NCBI RefSeq assembly: GCF_003591005.1
Contig: NZ_QYYD01000012.1
Span: 110,304 to 174,303 of the forward strand
Direction: 5' to 3'
Origin: Rhodopseudomonas palustris
Lineage (GTDB): Bacteria > Pseudomonadota > Alphaproteobacteria > Rhizobiales > Xanthobacteraceae
DNA length: 64,000 nt
Positions 27,389 to 36,542 of this stretch are shown here, in pieces (position 1 is the stretch's first letter; each line of letters begins with the position of its first letter). The position numbers and the translations under genes are program-made. The notes beneath the pieces are model-generated. The model ran no database searches and had not been told where the DNA came from. It worked only from the letters and a program-made list of their open reading frames with translations.

Positions 27389-28354
27389 TCAGAATTCTCC
27401 TACAGGCAGCGACGAATTCAGCCACGCGCGTGCGGCATTGCTCATCGCCAGATCCGGCACGGGCTGGCGCAAGTAAGTCGCCAGGTCGCGGCAGATTCGT
27501 TCGATCGGGTCGGGCCGGATGAACGCCAGCAGACCGACGCCGCGCTGCACGTTCTCCATGATGTCGAGCGCGGAGCGCTCGGTGACCATCCGGGTCATAT
27601 TGGCGAAGGCCACGATGGTTTCTGCATCGGCCTCGCTGCCGAACCGGCGCGCCGCCTCCTCGACCCAGAACCGCGCGGTACGCGCCGCGGCGACGCAGGC
27701 GGCGATACGCTGCAACTGATACGGATCCTCGCCGCGGCCGCGCGCCACCAAATGATGCCGAAACAGGTCGACCAACCGCTCCATCGCACCCAGATGCGCT
27801 GCGCAGAAACGCCACGCGCCGCCGGAGAGATACGGCTGACGCATGAAGTCTCCGGCGGCTCCGACTTGCTCATCGGGCCCGACGCGCATGCCGGTGAGGT
27901 CGATCGCGCCTGTCGCGGTCGAACGCATGCCTTGCGCGGTCCAGCCGCTGAGGTCGACAGGATGATCCGGGGCGATCCGTAGAAGAAACATGTACTGATC
28001 GTCGCCCGACTTGGCGGTGACGATCGGCTGCGTCACGAAGCCGGCGCCCGAGGCGAGGATCTTGCGGCCGCGCAGCTCGTCATGGTTGCCCTGCCTTACG
28101 ATTTTCAAGCCGGCCGCATCTTCGGCGCCCCACACCGCCGCCAAGGCGCCGCTTCGCACGTCGGCCGCGAGCGACGCCTGCTGCGCCGCGGTGCCGTAGC
28201 GGCAGACCAACGCGATCGCGTTGATGTGGCCCTCGATCAGCCGCGCGGTCGAGAGGTCGCCAGCGCCGAGCAGTCGCAGGACCGTGCACAAGTCGCTCTG
28301 GCTATTGGACTCGATCAGCCCAAGGCCGCCGAGCGACGTTGGAAAAGCCGCCAT
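27389..28354 (-). CDS. Acyl-CoA dehydrogenase-like protein, N-terminus displaced by an apparent frameshift
   Basis: The open frame from ATG 28354 gives 321 residues. It resembles the acyl-CoA dehydrogenase fold: [15 protein letters not shown] in the first helical domain, a middle beta domain ([16 protein letters not shown]) and a C-terminal helical bundle ([20 protein letters not shown]). In-frame homology continues upstream of the ATG ([28 protein letters not shown]) with no ATG, GTG or TTG. Removing one copy of a 4-base tandem repeat at 28481-28490 joins it to a frame starting GTG 28526 ([11 protein letters not shown]). It may therefore be a pseudogene, use a CTG start, or reflect a sequence error. 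First gene of the cassette with PIG-L and the methyltransferase. Confidence 0.7.
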   Translation of the reverse strand: MAAFPTSLGGLGLIESNSQSDLCTVLRLLGAGDLSTARLIEGHINAIALVCRYGTAAQQASLAADVRSGALAAVWGAEDAAGLKIVRQGNHDELRGRKILASGAGFVTQPIVTAKSGDDQYMFLLRIAPDHPVDLSGWTAQGMRSTATGAIDLTGMRVGPDEQVGAAGDFMRQPYLSGGAWRFCAAHLGAMERLVDLFRHHLVARGRGEDPYQLQRIAACVAAARTARFWVEEAARRFGSEADAETIVAFANMTRMVTERSALDIMENVQRGVGLLAFIRPDPIERICRDLATYLRQPVPDLAMSNAARAWLNSSLPVGEF

Positions 28355-28665
28355 CGCCAGTCCGGAGCGGTGAAATTCGGCCCACAGGGTCTCGTCGATC
28401 GCCGCATCGGCGTCCGCCGCCGAAGCGCATTCGAACGCCTGCGCGGCAAACGACTCGGTGCGGGCGAGCAGAAGCTGAATGTCGGTCGGTGCTAAAATCG
28501 CGGTTACTCACAACTGGATCAGACACTTCGTCGAAATGGGAACACCAGCACGCGCACGAAGTTCCGCGAGCCGCCTGCGCCGGCTTGCGCCGGCCGGTGA
28601 CGTGCTGCAAAACGACGCGTCGCATCCCTCGGCGCGGTCACGCGCCAATCCCAGATCCGTGTTCG

Positions 28666-29796
28666 ATGGCCAGCCCGAAGCTTCATGATTTCCGCCGCAT
28701 CGTCGTCAAGGTCGGCTCGTCGCTGCTGATCGACTCGAACGCCGGAGAGGTTCGGGCGGGCTGGCTGACGGCACTTGCGGCCGATATCGCCGACCTGCAT
28801 CGCGGCGGCCGCGACGTCATGATCGTGTCCTCCGGCTCCATCGCGCTGGGCCGCAGCCGGCTCAAGCTGCCGCGTGGGCCGCTCAAGCTGGAAGAGAGCC
28901 AGGCGGCTGCCGCGGTCGGCCAAATCGCATTGGCGCGCACCTGGTCCGAAGTGCTCGGCGCCCACGACATCGGCGCCGGCCAGATCCTCGTCACCTTTCA
29001 GGACACCGAAGAACGACGCCGCTATCTCAACGCCCGCTCGACCATCGGCAAGCTGCTGGAATGGCGCGCGGTCCCAGTGATCAACGAGAACGACACCGTC
29101 GCCACCAACGAGATTCGTTATGGCGACAACGATCGCCTCGCCGCGCGCGTCGCCACCATGGCCAGCGCCGACCTGCTGATCCTGCTGTCCGACATCGACG
29201 GGCTCTACACCGCGCCGCCCGGCAGCAATCCGGACGCGAAGCTGATTCCCGTGGTCGAGTCGATCACCGCGGAGATCGAAGGCATGGCCGGCGCGGCCGG
29301 CTCGGAGCTGTCGCGCGGCGGCATGCGGACCAAGATCGAGGCCGGCAAGATCGCGACGTCAGCCGGCACACACATGCTGATCGCCTCGGGCAAAATCGAC
29401 CACCCGCTGAAGGCGATCGCCGACGGCGGGCCATGCACCTGGTTTCTGACGCCGGCCAATCCCGTCACCGCGCGAAAACGCTGGATCGCCGGCTCGCTGG
29501 AGCCGAAGGGCACGTTGACGATCGACGCCGGCGCGGTGGTGGCGCTGCGCGCTGGCAGGAGCCTGCTGCCGGCCGGCGTGATCCGGGTCGACGGCCAATT
29601 CGCGCGCGGCGACGCGGTGATCGTGCGCGGGCCGGACACACACGAAATCGGCCGCGGCCTCGTTGCTTACGATGCCGACGACGCCGACAAGATCAAGGGC
29701 CGGTCGTCATCCGACGTGATGCAGATCCTCGGCATCACCGGCCGCGCCGAGATGATCCACCGCGATGATCTGGTGGTCGGCACGGCGCCAGGTTAG
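28666..29796 (+). CDS. proB: Glutamate 5-kinase
   Basis: A 376-residue enzyme for the first step of proline synthesis (glutamate to gamma-glutamyl phosphate). The amino-acid-kinase domain starts [16 protein letters not shown], with [32 protein letters not shown], and [13 protein letters not shown] for nucleotide binding. A C-terminal PUA domain (from about residue 280, [22 protein letters not shown]) completes the usual length. ATG 28666 is the only in-frame start near the domain. The partner proA lies beyond an inserted ParDE module. Confidence 0.97.
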   Translation: MASPKLHDFRRIVVKVGSSLLIDSNAGEVRAGWLTALAADIADLHRGGRDVMIVSSGSIALGRSRLKLPRGPLKLEESQAAAAVGQIALARTWSEVLGAHDIGAGQILVTFQDTEERRRYLNARSTIGKLLEWRAVPVINENDTVATNEIRYGDNDRLAARVATMASADLLILLSDIDGLYTAPPGSNPDAKLIPVVESITAEIEGMAGAAGSELSRGGMRTKIEAGKIATSAGTHMLIASGKIDHPLKAIADGGPCTWFLTPANPVTARKRWIAGSLEPKGTLTIDAGAVVALRAGRSLLPAGVIRVDGQFARGDAVIVRGPDTHEIGRGLVAYDADDADKIKGRSSSDVMQILGITGRAEMIHRDDLVVGTAPG

Positions 29797-30098
29797 TGGT
29801 CTTTGAAATCGTCTGGCTCGATATTTTGACGTCCATGCATGATTCGTAGGACGTCGATCGAATTGCCGCCTCCGGGCGTATAGAAGATCGAATAGCCCCT
29901 TACTGCAAAGCTTCGCAAGCCAGCGCCCAATTCCGGCCGGGCCCGGCCGGCCATCGGTGTTTCGGCCAGCCAATCGAGCGTATCGGTGATACGGTTCAGT
30001 ACGGCATTTGCGGCTGTGACATCATCGACGGCGATGTACTCCCAGATCGCATCGAGATCAGCGTCGGCCTCTTCGCGTAGTTTAAACTTTTGACTCAT
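29793..30098 (-). CDS. parE: Type II toxin, RelE/ParE family
   Basis: A 101-residue ParE-like toxin. It opens with [19 protein letters not shown] and has the central [22 protein letters not shown] and the strand pair [12 protein letters not shown] and [13 protein letters not shown], diagnostic of the ParE/RelE fold. The ATG at 30098 lies inside the antitoxin gene (17-base overlap), the usual antitoxin-first order. By family knowledge it targets gyrase or mRNA; the exact target cannot be told. Its stop overlaps the proB end by 4 bases, in convergent orientation. Confidence 0.88.
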   Translation of the reverse strand: MSQKFKLREEADADLDAIWEYIAVDDVTAANAVLNRITDTLDWLAETPMAGRARPELGAGLRSFAVRGYSIFYTPGGGNSIDVLRIMHGRQNIEPDDFKDH

Positions 30099-30372
30099 TT
30101 TTGGCAGTCGCAAGCTTTTTGGCAGCGGCGAGCCTGGCTCGTCCGCGCGCTTTGACTTCTTCCGCCAAAGTCTTGCCATCGACCTCGCGGCCCGGCCCGC
30201 TGTCCAGCCCCTTCTGGATCTCCGCCCGCAGCGCCTCGAGCTTGGCTTCGCGCGCCTGCATCTGGCGCAGGCTGTCGCGCACCACGTCATCGGCGGTCTC
30301 ATAGCGGCCGCTTTCGACCAGACTCTCGACGAAAGCCGCGGAGTGCTCGTCCAGCTTGAACGTGTCGGCCAT
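30082..30372 (-). CDS. parD: Type II antitoxin, ParD/CC2985 family
   Basis: A 96-residue antitoxin starting [18 protein letters not shown] at ATG 30372, behind a consensus AGGAGG site. An N-terminal ribbon-helix-helix DNA-binding domain ([18 protein letters not shown]) is followed by a flexible basic toxin-neutralising tail. It overlaps parE by 17 bases. Such antitoxins normally repress their own operon, so the operator is expected within 30373-30480. Confidence 0.88.
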   Translation of the reverse strand: MADTFKLDEHSAAFVESLVESGRYETADDVVRDSLRQMQAREAKLEALRAEIQKGLDSGPGREVDGKTLAEEVKARGRARLAAAKKLATAKNESKV

Positions 30373-30491
30373 CTGCACCTCCTGACAACACCCAAAGGAT
30401 AGTCAGCGCCCGGTTTGCCCGCAACCAGCTTGGCGTACCGGCGATTTCCGCCTATTTACATGACGCACAACAGATTTCTCAGGTTTCTGTC

Positions 30492-31784
30492 ATGACCGCC
30501 TCGCTCAAAGCCATCAACGGCAGCGCCGAATTGTCGACGCTGATGACCGATCTCGGACGCCGCGCCCGCGCCGCCGCCCGGGTGCTGGCGCTGGCGCCGC
30601 CGGAGCAGAAGAACCGCGCGCTAGAAGCGATGGAGCGGGCGATCCGCGCCGAAGCCGACAAGATCCTCGCCGCCAATGCCGAGGATGTCGCCGACGCCAA
30701 GGCGTCTGGCGCCAATTCGGCCTTCCTCGACCGGCTGACGCTGACACCCGCACGCGTCGAGGCGATGGCCGAAGGCATCGCGGTGGTGCGCGGCATCGCC
30801 GATCCGATCGGGACCGTGACCGAGAGCTGGCAGCGGCCCAACGGCATGACCATCGAGCGCGTGCGCGTGCCGCTCGGCGTCGTCGCGGTGATCTACGAGA
30901 GCCGCCCCAACGTCACTGCCGACGCCGGCGTGCTGTGCCTGAAGTCCGGCAATGCCGTGATCCTGCGCGGTGGTTCGGAGAGTTTCCGCTCCGGCCGCGC
31001 CATTCATGACTGCCTGGTGCAGGGGCTGCGCGAAGCCGGGCTCCCCGAGGCCGCGATCACGCTGGTGCCCACCCGAGACCGTGCCGCCGTGGGCCTGCTG
31101 CTGTCCGGACTCGACGGCAGCGTCGACGTCATCGTGCCGCGCGGCGGCAAAAGCCTGGTGGCGCGCGTCGAGAGCGAGGCGCGCGTGCCGGTGTTCGCGC
31201 ATCTGGAAGGCGTCAACCACGTTTATGTCGATCGCAGCGCGGATCTCGACATGGCTAAGTCGATCGTGCTCAACGCCAAGATGCGCCGCACCGGCGTCTG
31301 CGGTGCCGCCGAGACGCTGCTGATCGACCGCGCCGCGGCTGCGACGCATCTCGCCCCGCTGATCACCATGCTGATCGACTCCGGCTGCGAAGTGCGCGGC
31401 GATGACGCCGTGCAGCGCGTCGATGCCCGCGTCACACCAGCCGCCGAACAGGATTGGGATACCGAATATCTCGACGCCGTGATTGCCGCCAAGCTGGTCG
31501 ACGGCGTCGATGCCGCGATCGGGCATATTCATCAGCATGGCTCGCACCATACCGATGCGATCGTCGCGGGCGACCCGCAGGCGGCGGCGAAGTTTCTCGA
31601 CGAGGTCGATTCCGCCATTGTGCTGCACAACGCCTCGACCCAGTTCGCCGATGGCGGCGAGTTCGGCTTCGGCGCCGAGATCGGCATCGCGACGGGCAAA
31701 TTCCACGCCCGCGGGCCGGTCGGCGCCGAGCAGCTCACCACGTTCAAATATCGGGTGCACGGCACCGGGCAAACGCGGCCGTGA
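30492..31784 (+). CDS. proA: Glutamate-5-semialdehyde dehydrogenase (gamma-glutamyl phosphate reductase)
   Basis: A 430-residue second enzyme of proline synthesis, reducing gamma-glutamyl phosphate with NADPH. Aldehyde-dehydrogenase-type fold with cofactor region [20 protein letters not shown] and catalytic Cys in [33 protein letters not shown] near the C terminus is the family signature. It normally follows proB directly, but here ParDE separates the two. Downstream are nadD, rsfS and rlmH, a conserved order. Confidence 0.97.
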   Translation: MTASLKAINGSAELSTLMTDLGRRARAAARVLALAPPEQKNRALEAMERAIRAEADKILAANAEDVADAKASGANSAFLDRLTLTPARVEAMAEGIAVVRGIADPIGTVTESWQRPNGMTIERVRVPLGVVAVIYESRPNVTADAGVLCLKSGNAVILRGGSESFRSGRAIHDCLVQGLREAGLPEAAITLVPTRDRAAVGLLLSGLDGSVDVIVPRGGKSLVARVESEARVPVFAHLEGVNHVYVDRSADLDMAKSIVLNAKMRRTGVCGAAETLLIDRAAAATHLAPLITMLIDSGCEVRGDDAVQRVDARVTPAAEQDWDTEYLDAVIAAKLVDGVDAAIGHIHQHGSHHTDAIVAGDPQAAAKFLDEVDSAIVLHNASTQFADGGEFGFGAEIGIATGKFHARGPVGAEQLTTFKYRVHGTGQTRP

Positions 31785-31869
31785 GACATTCCCTCATCCT
31801 GCGTGGACGTGTGATTTGACGCCAGATCCCGTCGCGGCCCGTCGTGCTGTTCCGGCCTACAGCCGGGGC

Positions 31870-32445
31870 ATGCGGATCGGCCTGCTCGGCGGTTCCTTCA
31901 ATCCGCCGCACGAAGCCCACCGGGCGATCAGCCGGTTTGCGCTGACTCGGCTGAAGCTGGATCGGATCTGGTGGCTGGTGTCGCCGGGCAATCCCCTGAA
32001 GGATGTGTCGGCGCTGTGCGAACTCGACTCCCGGCTGGCGGCAGCCCACGCGGTAGCCGACGATCCGCGTATCCAGATCAGCGGCCTGGAGGCGGCGATC
32101 GGTACCCGCTTTACCGCGGATACCGTCGCCTATTTGCATCAGCATTGCCCGGGCGCGCGGTTCGTCTGGATCATGGGCGCCGACAATCTGGCGCAGTTCC
32201 ATCGCTGGCAGCGCTGGCGTTCGATCGCCGAGTCGTTGCCGATTGCGGTGGTAGACCGGCCGCCGGCGACGTTTCGGGCGCTGGCCGCTCCAGCCGCCCA
32301 GGCGCTGCGTCAATATCGCTTGCCGAGCAGCGCGGCCGCGACCCTGGCCGATCAGCGCCCGCCGTCGTGGGTCTTCCTGACAGGGCTGAAGTCGCCACTG
32401 TCCTCGACGGCGCTGCGGAACCCCGACGGAAGTTGGAAGAAATGA
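31870..32445 (+). CDS. nadD: Nicotinate-nucleotide adenylyltransferase
   Basis: A 191-residue enzyme that adenylates nicotinate mononucleotide in NAD synthesis. Nucleotidyl-transferase motifs are [15 protein letters not shown] (HxxH-type site), [16 protein letters not shown] and the ISSTxLR-like LSSTALR near the end. ATG 31870 starts directly at MRIGLLGG. An in-frame TTG at 31816 would add 18 residues that look partly conserved (AVPAYSRG), so the true start may be upstream. Precedes rsfS. Confidence 0.93.
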   Translation: MRIGLLGGSFNPPHEAHRAISRFALTRLKLDRIWWLVSPGNPLKDVSALCELDSRLAAAHAVADDPRIQISGLEAAIGTRFTADTVAYLHQHCPGARFVWIMGADNLAQFHRWQRWRSIAESLPIAVVDRPPATFRALAAPAAQALRQYRLPSSAAATLADQRPPSWVFLTGLKSPLSSTALRNPDGSWKK

Positions 32446-32564
32446 AGTGACTGTGTCGTCTGGATTGTTGAAACCATCATCCCCACATGCCTAGTATAGT
32501 GTTCAGACGCCGGGATTCGGCGCCTGCGATACAGTGAAAGGAAAGGTCCCTGACCACATCTGTA

Positions 32565-33044
32565 TTGTCCCAGTCGTCACTGCCGAAGGCAGTTGCGACG
32601 AAAGCAGTGAAGGCGAAGGCCACGTCGAAGGCTGTTACTTCGCGAGTCACTGCTGCGACGGCCGAAGTGCCGGCGCAGAACGCGCTCTCCAGGACGCAGC
32701 TGTCGGCCGAGGAGACGCTCAAGCTGATCCTCTCCCGCCTCGACGACATGAAGGCGGAAGAAACGATCGCTATCGACATTCGCGGCAAATCGGCGATGTT
32801 CGACTACATGGTCGTCACCAGCGGACGAGCCAACCGTCATGTCGGTGCGATCGCCGAGAACGTCGCCAAAGCACTGAAAGAAGCCGGCATCGCCAAAATC
32901 CATGTTGAGGGCCTAACCAACTGCGATTGGGTGCTGATGGATTGCGGCGACGTGGTGGTACACGTGTTTCGGCCGGAAGTCCGCGAGTTCTATAATCTCG
33001 AGCGATTGTGGACCCAGGGCCCGCAGCCGGCAAAGACGCTGTAG
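32565..33044 (+). CDS. rsfS: Ribosome silencing factor RsfS (RsfA/DUF143)
   Basis: Binds ribosomal protein L14 and blocks 30S-50S joining in slow growth. The 159-residue frame has a Lys/Ala/Thr/Val-rich extension of about 40 residues before the core domain (AEETLKLILSRLDDMKAEE onward). The core has DYMVVTSGRANRHV and DCGDVVVHVF, diagnostic of the family. The start is uncertain: TTG 32565 is given, but a CTG at 32550 lies nearer the GGAAAGG ribosome site. Sits between nadD and rlmH as in most Rhizobiales. Confidence 0.93.
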   Translation: MSQSSLPKAVATKAVKAKATSKAVTSRVTAATAEVPAQNALSRTQLSAEETLKLILSRLDDMKAEETIAIDIRGKSAMFDYMVVTSGRANRHVGAIAENVAKALKEAGIAKIHVEGLTNCDWVLMDCGDVVVHVFRPEVREFYNLERLWTQGPQPAKTL

Positions 33045-33157
33045 CGTCTGGCGGACGCGCACTCGCTGTGTCCGCGTCCTTGTATTTGGCTGTTGCCGGC
33101 CGGGTGCCGCCATAGGTCGGCGCGGTGCGGAAGGTGAGAGAGTCTGCGTCCGCCACC

Positions 33158-33640
33158 ATGCGCCTCACCGTGATTGCCGTCGGCAAACTCAAACAAGGTC
33201 CCGAACGCGACCTTGCCGACCGCTACAAAACCCGCTTCGACGATATCGGCCGCAAGCTCGGCTTTCGCGGGCTCGACGTCCATGAGCTCGGCGAAAGCCG
33301 CGCGCGTGATGCGGCGTCCCGGATGGCCGAGGAGGCCGCCGCCATCTCGGCGTTGATAGCCGAAGGCAGCGTGCTGGTGGCGCTCGACGAACGAGGCCAA
33401 AGCCTCGACAGCGCCAGCTTCGCAGCGCAGCTCGGGCGCTGGCGCGACGCCTCGGTGCCCGGTACTATTTTTGTGATCGGCGGTGCGGACGGACTTTCGC
33501 CCGAATTGCGGCGCAAGGCAAAGCTGTGCCTGTCGTTTGGCGCCGCGACGTGGCCGCACCAAATGGTCCGTGTGATGCTGCTAGAGCAGATCTACCGGGC
33601 AGCGACGATATTGGCGGGACATCCTTACCATCGTGCCTAG
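33158..33640 (+). CDS. rlmH: 23S rRNA (pseudouridine(1915)-N3)-methyltransferase
   Basis: A 160-residue SPOUT methyltransferase acting on helix 69 of 23S rRNA in the assembled ribosome. Starts MRLTVIAVGKLKQGPERDL; the AdoMet-binding trefoil region is IFVIGGADGLSPELR, followed by LSFGAATWPHQMVRVMLLEQ and the C-terminal HPYHRA, all family signatures. ATG 33158 is chosen since the extra upstream residues are not conserved. Overlaps the next gene's GTG. Confidence 0.96.
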   Translation: MRLTVIAVGKLKQGPERDLADRYKTRFDDIGRKLGFRGLDVHELGESRARDAASRMAEEAAAISALIAEGSVLVALDERGQSLDSASFAAQLGRWRDASVPGTIFVIGGADGLSPELRRKAKLCLSFGAATWPHQMVRVMLLEQIYRAATILAGHPYHRA

Positions 33641-35027
33641 CGAGCGCCGCAGCGACCAGATGCATCACGACTTTGCGCACCAGAGGTTGGCGACGGCCGC
33701 GAGGAGCTCCTCCGGCATCGTGTGGCCGTCGGTTGCGCTGGTGTCGGCCAGCCTGATCTCCGGCATCTGGATCGATCGCGCCGAAGCGCAGACACCGCCC
33801 GCGGCCAAGCCAGCGCCGGCGGCTGCGGCGACCGCGGACCTGATCCGCCAGCGCGCGCAGGAGCTGGAGGCCGCGCGCGCCGAGCAGAAGCGGGCTGCCG
33901 AGCTGCAGGACAAGCTCAAAGCCGACCTCGCGGCGATCGGTGAAGACCGGACCAAGCTCAACCAGCAGCTGATCGACATCGCCGCCAAGGTTCGCGCCGT
34001 CGAAGCCAAGATCAACGACGCCGAAGCCCGGCTGGTGCCGCTGGACGCTCGCGAGGGCCAGATCCGCAGCTCGCTCGAGCAGCGCCGCGGCGAGATCGGT
34101 GAAGTGCTCGCCGCGCTGCAGCGCGCCGGGCGGCGCGCGCCGCCGGCACTTTTGGTTCGGCCCGAGGACGCGCTGCAATCGCTGCGCACCGCCATTCTGC
34201 TTGGCGCCGTGGTGCCCGATCTGCGCGACCGCGCCGAACGGCTCGCCACCGACCTCGGCGAACTGGTCACGTTGCGCAGGACCATCGCGGCCGAGCGCGA
34301 CCAGCTCGCCGCCGACCGCGGCGCCATGACGGCCGACCAGACCCGGCTGGCGGCGCTGGTCGACGAACGGCAGCGCAAGCAAAGCAACGTCGAAAAGGAC
34401 ATCGAGACCGAACGCTCCCGGGCGCTGACGCTGTCGCGCCAGGTCGATAGCCTCACCGGGCTGATCGCCAAGATGGAGCAGGATCTCAAGAGCGCCGCCA
34501 AGGCGGCCGCTGCGGCCAGCCAGAAGGGCACCCCGATGGCGAACCTGGCGGCGCTGAAGGACCCTGGCCGGCTGAGCCCGGCGATCGCGTTCGCCTCAGC
34601 CAAAGGCATGCTGGGCCTGCCGGTCAACGGTACCAAGATCCGGGAGTTTGGCCGCCCTGACGGGGTCGGCGGCGTCGAGCGCGGGATTTCACTGTCGACG
34701 CGGGCGGGCGCTCAGGTCACAACCCCGTGTGACGGCTGGGTTGTGTATGCCGGACCGTTTCGCTCTTATGGACAACTCTTGATCCTCAATGCCGGTGGCG
34801 GATATCATGTTCTGATCGCCGGGATGGAGCGGATTTCGGTCAACATCGGCCAATTCGTGCTCACGGGAGAGCCGGTGGCGACCATGGGGACGACGTCGCA
34901 GGTCGCTTCGATCCTGGCGGCGAATGTCAGTCAGCCCGTGCTCTATATCGAGTTCCGTAAGGACGGCACTCCCATTGATCCAGGCCCATGGTGGGCCGCA
35001 AACGAAGGCGAAAAGGTTCGCGGATGA
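33633..35027 (+). CDS. Murein hydrolase activator, EnvC-like (degenerate M23/LytM)
   Basis: A 464-residue exported protein. A signal-like hydrophobic segment (VWPSVALVSASLISGIW) precedes a long coiled coil (about residues 65-300) and a C-terminal LytM fold. The metal ligands of active M23 peptidases are missing: the HxGxD site reads ERGISL and the HLHFE site reads LYIEFR. It therefore resembles E. coli EnvC, which activates amidases rather than cutting peptidoglycan itself. GTG 33633 overlaps rlmH by 8 bases; ATG 33660 is an alternative. Coupled to ctpA by an overlap. Confidence 0.88.
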   Translation: MPSERRSDQMHHDFAHQRLATAARSSSGIVWPSVALVSASLISGIWIDRAEAQTPPAAKPAPAAAATADLIRQRAQELEAARAEQKRAAELQDKLKADLAAIGEDRTKLNQQLIDIAAKVRAVEAKINDAEARLVPLDAREGQIRSSLEQRRGEIGEVLAALQRAGRRAPPALLVRPEDALQSLRTAILLGAVVPDLRDRAERLATDLGELVTLRRTIAAERDQLAADRGAMTADQTRLAALVDERQRKQSNVEKDIETERSRALTLSRQVDSLTGLIAKMEQDLKSAAKAAAAASQKGTPMANLAALKDPGRLSPAIAFASAKGMLGLPVNGTKIREFGRPDGVGGVERGISLSTRAGAQVTTPCDGWVVYAGPFRSYGQLLILNAGGGYHVLIAGMERISVNIGQFVLTGEPVATMGTTSQVASILAANVSQPVLYIEFRKDGTPIDPGPWWAANEGEKVRG

Positions 35028-36397
35028 TGCGCAAGACTTCGGTAATCCTCCTCAGCGCGGTCACGGGCGCTGCGCTGACGCTTTTCGTCACCCAGCCGCG
35101 GTCGATGCTGATGGGCTCGACGGCGCGTGCCGCGACGTCCGATACGTATCGTCAGCTCAATCTGTTCGGTGACGTGTTCGAGCGCGTGCGCAGCGACTAC
35201 GTCGAAAAGCCGGACGACGGCAAGCTGATCGAATCCGCGATCAGCGGCATGCTCACCGGCCTCGATCCGCATTCGAGCTACATGGACGCCAAGAGCTTCC
35301 GTGACATGCAGGTGCAGACCCGCGGTGAGTTCGGCGGTCTCGGCATCGAAGTCACCATGGAAGACGGCCTGATCAAGGTGGTGTCGCCGATCGATGATAC
35401 CCCGGCCTCGAAGGCCGGCATCATGGCCAACGACATCATCACCAATCTGGACGACGAAGCCGTGCAGGGCCTGACCCTGAACCAGGCGGTCGAGAAGATG
35501 CGCGGCCCGGTCAACACCAAGATCAGGCTCAAGATCATGCGCAAGGGCCAGGACAACCCGATCGAAGTCACGCTGGTGCGCGACAACATCCGGGTTCGCT
35601 CGGTGCGCGCCCGCGTCGAATCCGACGACATCGCCTACATCCGCATCACCACCTTCAACGAGCAGACCACCGAGGGGCTCAAGAAGGAGATCGCCAACCT
35701 GACCAACCAGATCGGCGCCGACAAGCTGAAGGGCTTCATCCTCGATCTGCGCAACAATCCGGGCGGCCTGCTGGAAGAGGCCGTGACGGTCTCCGACACC
35801 TTCCTGGATCGCGGCGAGATCGTCTCGACCCGTGGCCGCAATGCCGAAGAGACCCAGCGCCGCTCCGCCCATGCGGGCGATCTGACCAAAGGCAAACCTG
35901 TGATCGTGCTGGTCAATGGCGGTTCGGCCTCGGCGTCCGAAATCGTCGCCGGCGCGCTGCAGGACCACAAGCGCGCCACGCTGGTCGGTACCCGGTCGTT
36001 CGGCAAGGGTTCGGTGCAGACCATCATCCCGCTCGGCAGCGGCAATGGCGCACTGCGGCTGACCACGGCGCGCTACTACACGCCGTCGGGCAAGTCGATC
36101 CAGGCCAAGGGCATCACTCCGGACATCGAGGTGCTGCAGGACGTGCCGGAGGAGCTCAAGGCCCGCACCGATACCAAGGGCGAAGCTTCGCTGCGCGGCC
36201 ACCTCAAGGGCCAGGACGGCGACGAGAAGACCGGCTCGCAGTCCTACGTGCCGCCGGAGGCCAAGGACGACAAGGCGCTGAAGACCGCCGCCGACTTGCT
36301 GCACGGCATCAAGGCCACCTCGAACGCTCCGACCGCACCGGCTCCGGGCGAGAAGGCGGCGATCGACAAGCCGGCGGGCAACAAAGCGGCGAACTGA
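35024..36397 (+). CDS. ctpA: S41 family C-terminal processing peptidase
   Basis: A 457-residue periplasmic Tsp/CtpA-type serine protease. An N-terminal signal or anchor (TSVILLSAVTGAALTLFVTQ) is followed by a PDZ domain (GGLGIEVTMEDGLIKVVSPI). The catalytic Ser is in NGGSASASEIVAGAL and the Lys in GTRSFGKGSVQT. Start ATG 35024 overlaps the envC-like stop. The C-terminus after about residue 410 is a Lys/Ala/Pro-rich linker with the segment APGEKAAIDKPAGNKAA. It is followed by an intrinsic terminator. EnvC-CtpA adjacency is common and suggests joint peptidoglycan remodelling. Confidence 0.95.
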   Translation: MMRKTSVILLSAVTGAALTLFVTQPRSMLMGSTARAATSDTYRQLNLFGDVFERVRSDYVEKPDDGKLIESAISGMLTGLDPHSSYMDAKSFRDMQVQTRGEFGGLGIEVTMEDGLIKVVSPIDDTPASKAGIMANDIITNLDDEAVQGLTLNQAVEKMRGPVNTKIRLKIMRKGQDNPIEVTLVRDNIRVRSVRARVESDDIAYIRITTFNEQTTEGLKKEIANLTNQIGADKLKGFILDLRNNPGGLLEEAVTVSDTFLDRGEIVSTRGRNAEETQRRSAHAGDLTKGKPVIVLVNGGSASASEIVAGALQDHKRATLVGTRSFGKGSVQTIIPLGSGNGALRLTTARYYTPSGKSIQAKGITPDIEVLQDVPEELKARTDTKGEASLRGHLKGQDGDEKTGSQSYVPPEAKDDKALKTAADLLHGIKATSNAPTAPAPGEKAAIDKPAGNKAAN

Positions 36398-36422
36398 TCG
36401 CCGGCATTATCCAGGCTTCTCT

Positions 36423-36450
36423 AAAGGGCGGCTCTCGGGCCGCCCTTTTT
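36423..36450 (+). terminator. Rho-independent terminator after ctpA
   Basis: The stem AAAGGGCGGC / GCCGCCCTTT with loop TCTCGG is followed by a T tract. It lies 25 bases past the ctpA stop, so the following deacetylase gene probably has its own promoter in 36451-36542. Confidence 0.9.
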
Positions 36451-36542
36451 GCTGCGCTCTGTTCGGGCAATCGGTTGCGGGGCGCAGTTGCCGCCCGCAG
36501 CACGCGACGTGGTAACGTGAAGGTGGGTGATTCGGGAGACGG

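Noticed and set aside
26354..27982. 542-codon plus-strand frame across the methyltransferase/PIG-L/ACAD genes
   Set aside because: The minus-strand genes have intact family motifs and coupled starts; this frame has none.
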